Below the pieces are notes generated by a model that was given only the letters and a program-made list of their open reading frames with translations, had not been told where the DNA came from and did no database searches. Positions 60,767-64,000 of a stretch of 64,000 nucleotides of DNA are shown one piece after another (within the stretch, counting starts at the first letter, position 1; every line of letters begins with the position of its first letter). Source of the DNA: Rutidosis leptorrhynchoides (taxonomy: Eukaryota > Streptophyta > Magnoliopsida > Asterales > Asteraceae); contig NC_092335.1 in assembly GCF_046630445.1 (NCBI RefSeq), positions 626,975,501 through 627,039,500 on the forward strand, given 5' to 3'. Both the position numbers and the translations under genes were made by a program.

Positions 60767-63700
60767 TGTAGTGACCCGAACTTTTCCATGTTTATATATA
60801 TTAAATCAAATTGATATTTACATGATTAAGTGTTTCCGACATGTTAAGCAATTCAACTTGTTAAGACTTGATTAATTGAAATAGGTTTCATATAGACAAT
60901 TGACCACCCAAGTTGACCGGTGATTCACGAACGTTAAAACTTGTAAAAACTATATGATGACATATATATGGATATATATATATAGTTAACATAATATTAT
61001 GATAAGTAAACATATCATTAAGTATATTAACATTGAACCACATATGTAAAAATAAGACTACTAACTTAATGATTTTGAAACGAGACATATATGTAACGAT
61101 TATCGTTGTAACAACATTTAATGTATATATATATCATATTAAGATATATTAATACATCATGATATCATGATAATGTAATAATTTAACATCTCATTTGATT
61201 TAATAAATAATGGGTTAACAACATTTAACAAGATTGTTAACCTAAAGGTTTCAAAACAACACTTACATGTAACTACTAACGATGACTTAACGACTCAGTT
61301 ATAATGTATATACATGTAGTGTTTTAATATGTATTCATAAACTTTTGAAAGACTTCAAGACACTTATCAAAATACTTCTACTTAACAAAAATGCTTACAA
61401 TTACATCCTCGTTCAGTTTCATCACCAATTCTACTCGTATGCACCCGTATTCGTACTCGTACAATCCTCAGCTTTTAGATGTATGTACTATTGGTATATA
61501 CACTCCAATTATTAGCTCTTAGTAGCCCATGTGAGTTACCTAACACATGTGGGAACCATCATTTGGCAACTAGCATGAAATATCTCATAAAATTACAAAA
61601 ATATGAGTAATCATTCATGACTTATTTACATGAAAACAAAATTACATATCCTTTATATCTAATCCATATACCAATGACCAAAAACACCTACAAACACTTT
61701 TATTCTTCAATTTTCTTCATCTAATTGATCTTTCTCAAGTTCCATCTTCAAGTTCTAAGTGTTCTTCATAAATTCCATAAGTATAGTTTCATAAAAATCA
61801 AGAATACTTCCAAATTTGCAAGTCTACTTCCAAGCTTTCTAATCCATTCCAAGTAATCATCTAAGATCAAGGAACATTTGTTATTTACAGTAGGTTATCT
61901 TTCTAATTCAAGGTAATATTCATATTCAAACTTTGATTCAATTTCTACAACTATAACAATCTTATTTCGAGTGAAAATCTTACTTGAACTGTTTTTGTGT
62001 CATGATTCTGCTTCAAGAACTTTCAAGCCATTCAAGGATCCTTTGAAGCTAGATCCATTTTTCTTATTTCCAGTAGCTTTATCTAGAAAACTTGAGGTAG
62101 TAATGATGTCCATTACATCATTCAATTCATACATATAAAGCTATCTTATTCGAAGGTTTAAACTTGTAATCATAGTTTAGTTAATTCTAAACTTGTTCGC
62201 AAACAAAAGTTAATCCTTCTAACTTGACTCTTAAAATCAACTAAACACATGTTATATATCTATATGATATGCTAACTTAATGATTTAAAACCTGGAAACA
62301 CGAAGAACACCGTAAAACCGGACATACGCTGTCGTAGTAACACCGCGGGCTGTTTTGGGTTAGTTAATTAAAAACTATGATAAACTTTGATTTAAAAGTT
62401 GTTCTTCTGAGAAAATGATTTTTCTTATGAACATGAAACTATATCCAAAAATTATGGTTAAACTCAAAGTGAAAGTATGTTTTCCAAAATGGTCATCAAG
62501 ATGTCGTTTTTTCGACGGAAATGACTACCTCTTTAGTAATTGACATGTAACTTAAATTTCCGACTATAAACCTATAATTTTTATGTATAGATTCATAAAC
62601 TTAAGTTCAATATGAAACCATAGCAATTGGATTCACTCAAAACGGATTTAAAATTAAGAAGTTATGGGTAAAACAAGATTGGGTATTTTTGATCTTTTTA
62701 GCTACGGGAAATGTTTAACAAATCTATACAAATCATATCCTAGCTAACTTATATTGTATTATACATGTATTCTAATAAATTATGTAATCTTGGGATACCA
62801 TAAACAAGTACGCAAATGTTTTGACATATCATATCGACCCATGTATATATATTATTTGGAACAACCATAGACACTCTATATGCAGTAATGTTGGAGTTAG
62901 CTATACAGGGTTGAGGTTGATTCCAAAAATATATATACTTTGAGTTGTGATCTAGCATGAGACGTGTATACACTGGGTCGTGGATTGATTCAAGATAATA
63001 TATATCGATTTATTTCTGTACATCTAACTGTGGACAACTAGTTGTAGGTTACTAACGAGGACAGCTGACTTAGTACACTCAAATCTTTAAAACATAATAA
63101 GAATGGTTGTAATTATATTTTGATCATACATTGATATATATGTACATATTTGTATAGGTTCGTGAATCGATCCGTGGCCAAGTCTTATTTTCGAGGAAGG
63201 AAATATCTGTGAAAGTGAGTTATAGTCCCACTTTTAAAATCTAATATTTTGGGATGAGAATACATGCAGTTTTATAAATGTTTTATGAAATAGACACAAG
63301 TAATTGAAACTACATTATATGGGTGAATGATCGAAGCCGAATATGCCCCTTTTTCTTGGTAACCTAAGAATTAGTAAACCGATCTACTAATTGACGCGAA
63401 TACTAAAGATAGATCTATTGGGCCTAACGAACCCCATCCAAAGTACCGGATGCTTTAGTACTTCGAATTCGTTTTTATCATGTCTGAAGGATTTCTCGGA
63501 ATGATAGGGGATATTCTTATATGCATCTTGTTAATTTCGGTTACCAGGTGTTCACCATATGAATGATTTTTATCTGTATGTATGGGATGTATATTGAAAT
63601 ATGAAATCTTGTGGTCTATTATTATGATTTGATAATATATAGGTTAAACCTATAACTCACCAACATTTTTGTTGACGTTTTAAGCATGTTTATTCTCAAG

Positions 63701-64000
63701 TGATTATTAAGAGCTTCCGCTGTTGCATACAAAAATAAGGACAAGATTTGGAGTCCATGTTTGTATGATATTATGTAAAAACTGCATTCAAGAAACTTAT
63801 TTTTGATGTAATATATTCTTATTGTAAACCATTATGTAATGGTCGTGTGTAAACAGTATATTTTAGATTATCATTATTTGATAATCTACGTAATGTTTTT
63901 TTTAACCTTTATCGATAAAATAAAGGTTATGGTTGTTTTAAAAATGAATGCAGGTTTTGAAAAACGTCTCATATAGAGGTCAAAACCTCGCGACGAAATC
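60767..64000 (+). mobile_element. large LTR (at least 3.2 kb), cut by window end
   Basis: It starts TGTAGTGACCC after AGTAC (60762-60766, candidate target duplication), inside the coiled-coil ORF. From about 62250 it matches 1-1745. The window ends in the U5 box (63970-64000), probably about 50 bp before the LTR end. Whether internal sequence or only a solo LTR follows cannot be known from here. No coding region was seen in it. Confidence 0.8.

Overview
This window is plant nuclear DNA, most likely from an Asteraceae-type eudicot. It is AT-rich, has a nine-exon host gene with GT-AG introns, and is otherwise packed with nested LTR retrotransposons. The family assignment is an inference from the style of the LTRs and was not tested.

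One recognisable host gene is present: a cytosolic-type ascorbate peroxidase (7565-9592, + strand, 251 codons over nine exons). Its catalytic haem residues are intact, but three residues around the distal pocket and ascorbate site differ from the canonical enzyme. The rest of 5-13 kb holds a copia element cut off on its left, a gypsy gag relic reduced to zinc knuckles next to a 3' LTR, a 547-bp Mutator-like MITE with a 9-bp target duplication, and a decayed PIF/Harbinger-type ORF1 relic.

From 13 kb to the right edge the sequence is a nest of insertions, read from boundaries and 5-bp target duplications. LTR F (from 13047) is broken by reverse-strand element G (LTR 14702-15700 plus 37120-38916, internal region 38917-41632). 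The LTR of G is broken by gypsy chromovirus A (15701-37114, TSD CACAA). The pol of A holds solo LTR C (20751-23453, TSD AAATT), and its 3' LTR holds reverse-strand chromovirus B (26895-36512, TSD TTATT). The internal part of G holds a 16.5-kb Athila-lineage element (41638-58096, TSD ATAAG). Next to that is the 3' end of a reverse-strand copia-like element (58107-60766) with a long coiled-coil ORF, cut by another large LTR (60767 to the window end). The first 1795 bases are the 3' part of an LTR closely related to that last one.

All retroelement coding frames are broken by in-frame stops or frameshifts, so none looks autonomous. The most unusual signal is regulatory. Five pairs of GCGATCGC-centred palindromes occur in element G and the Athila element, every pair with exactly 32 bp between centres, and three of the five lie about one further interval upstream of a TATA box. 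LTRs A and B carry different palindromes, again paired, at about 20 bp. The Athila element also has a predicted intron inside its ATHILA-domain ORF and an extra small zinc-knuckle ORF behind pol.
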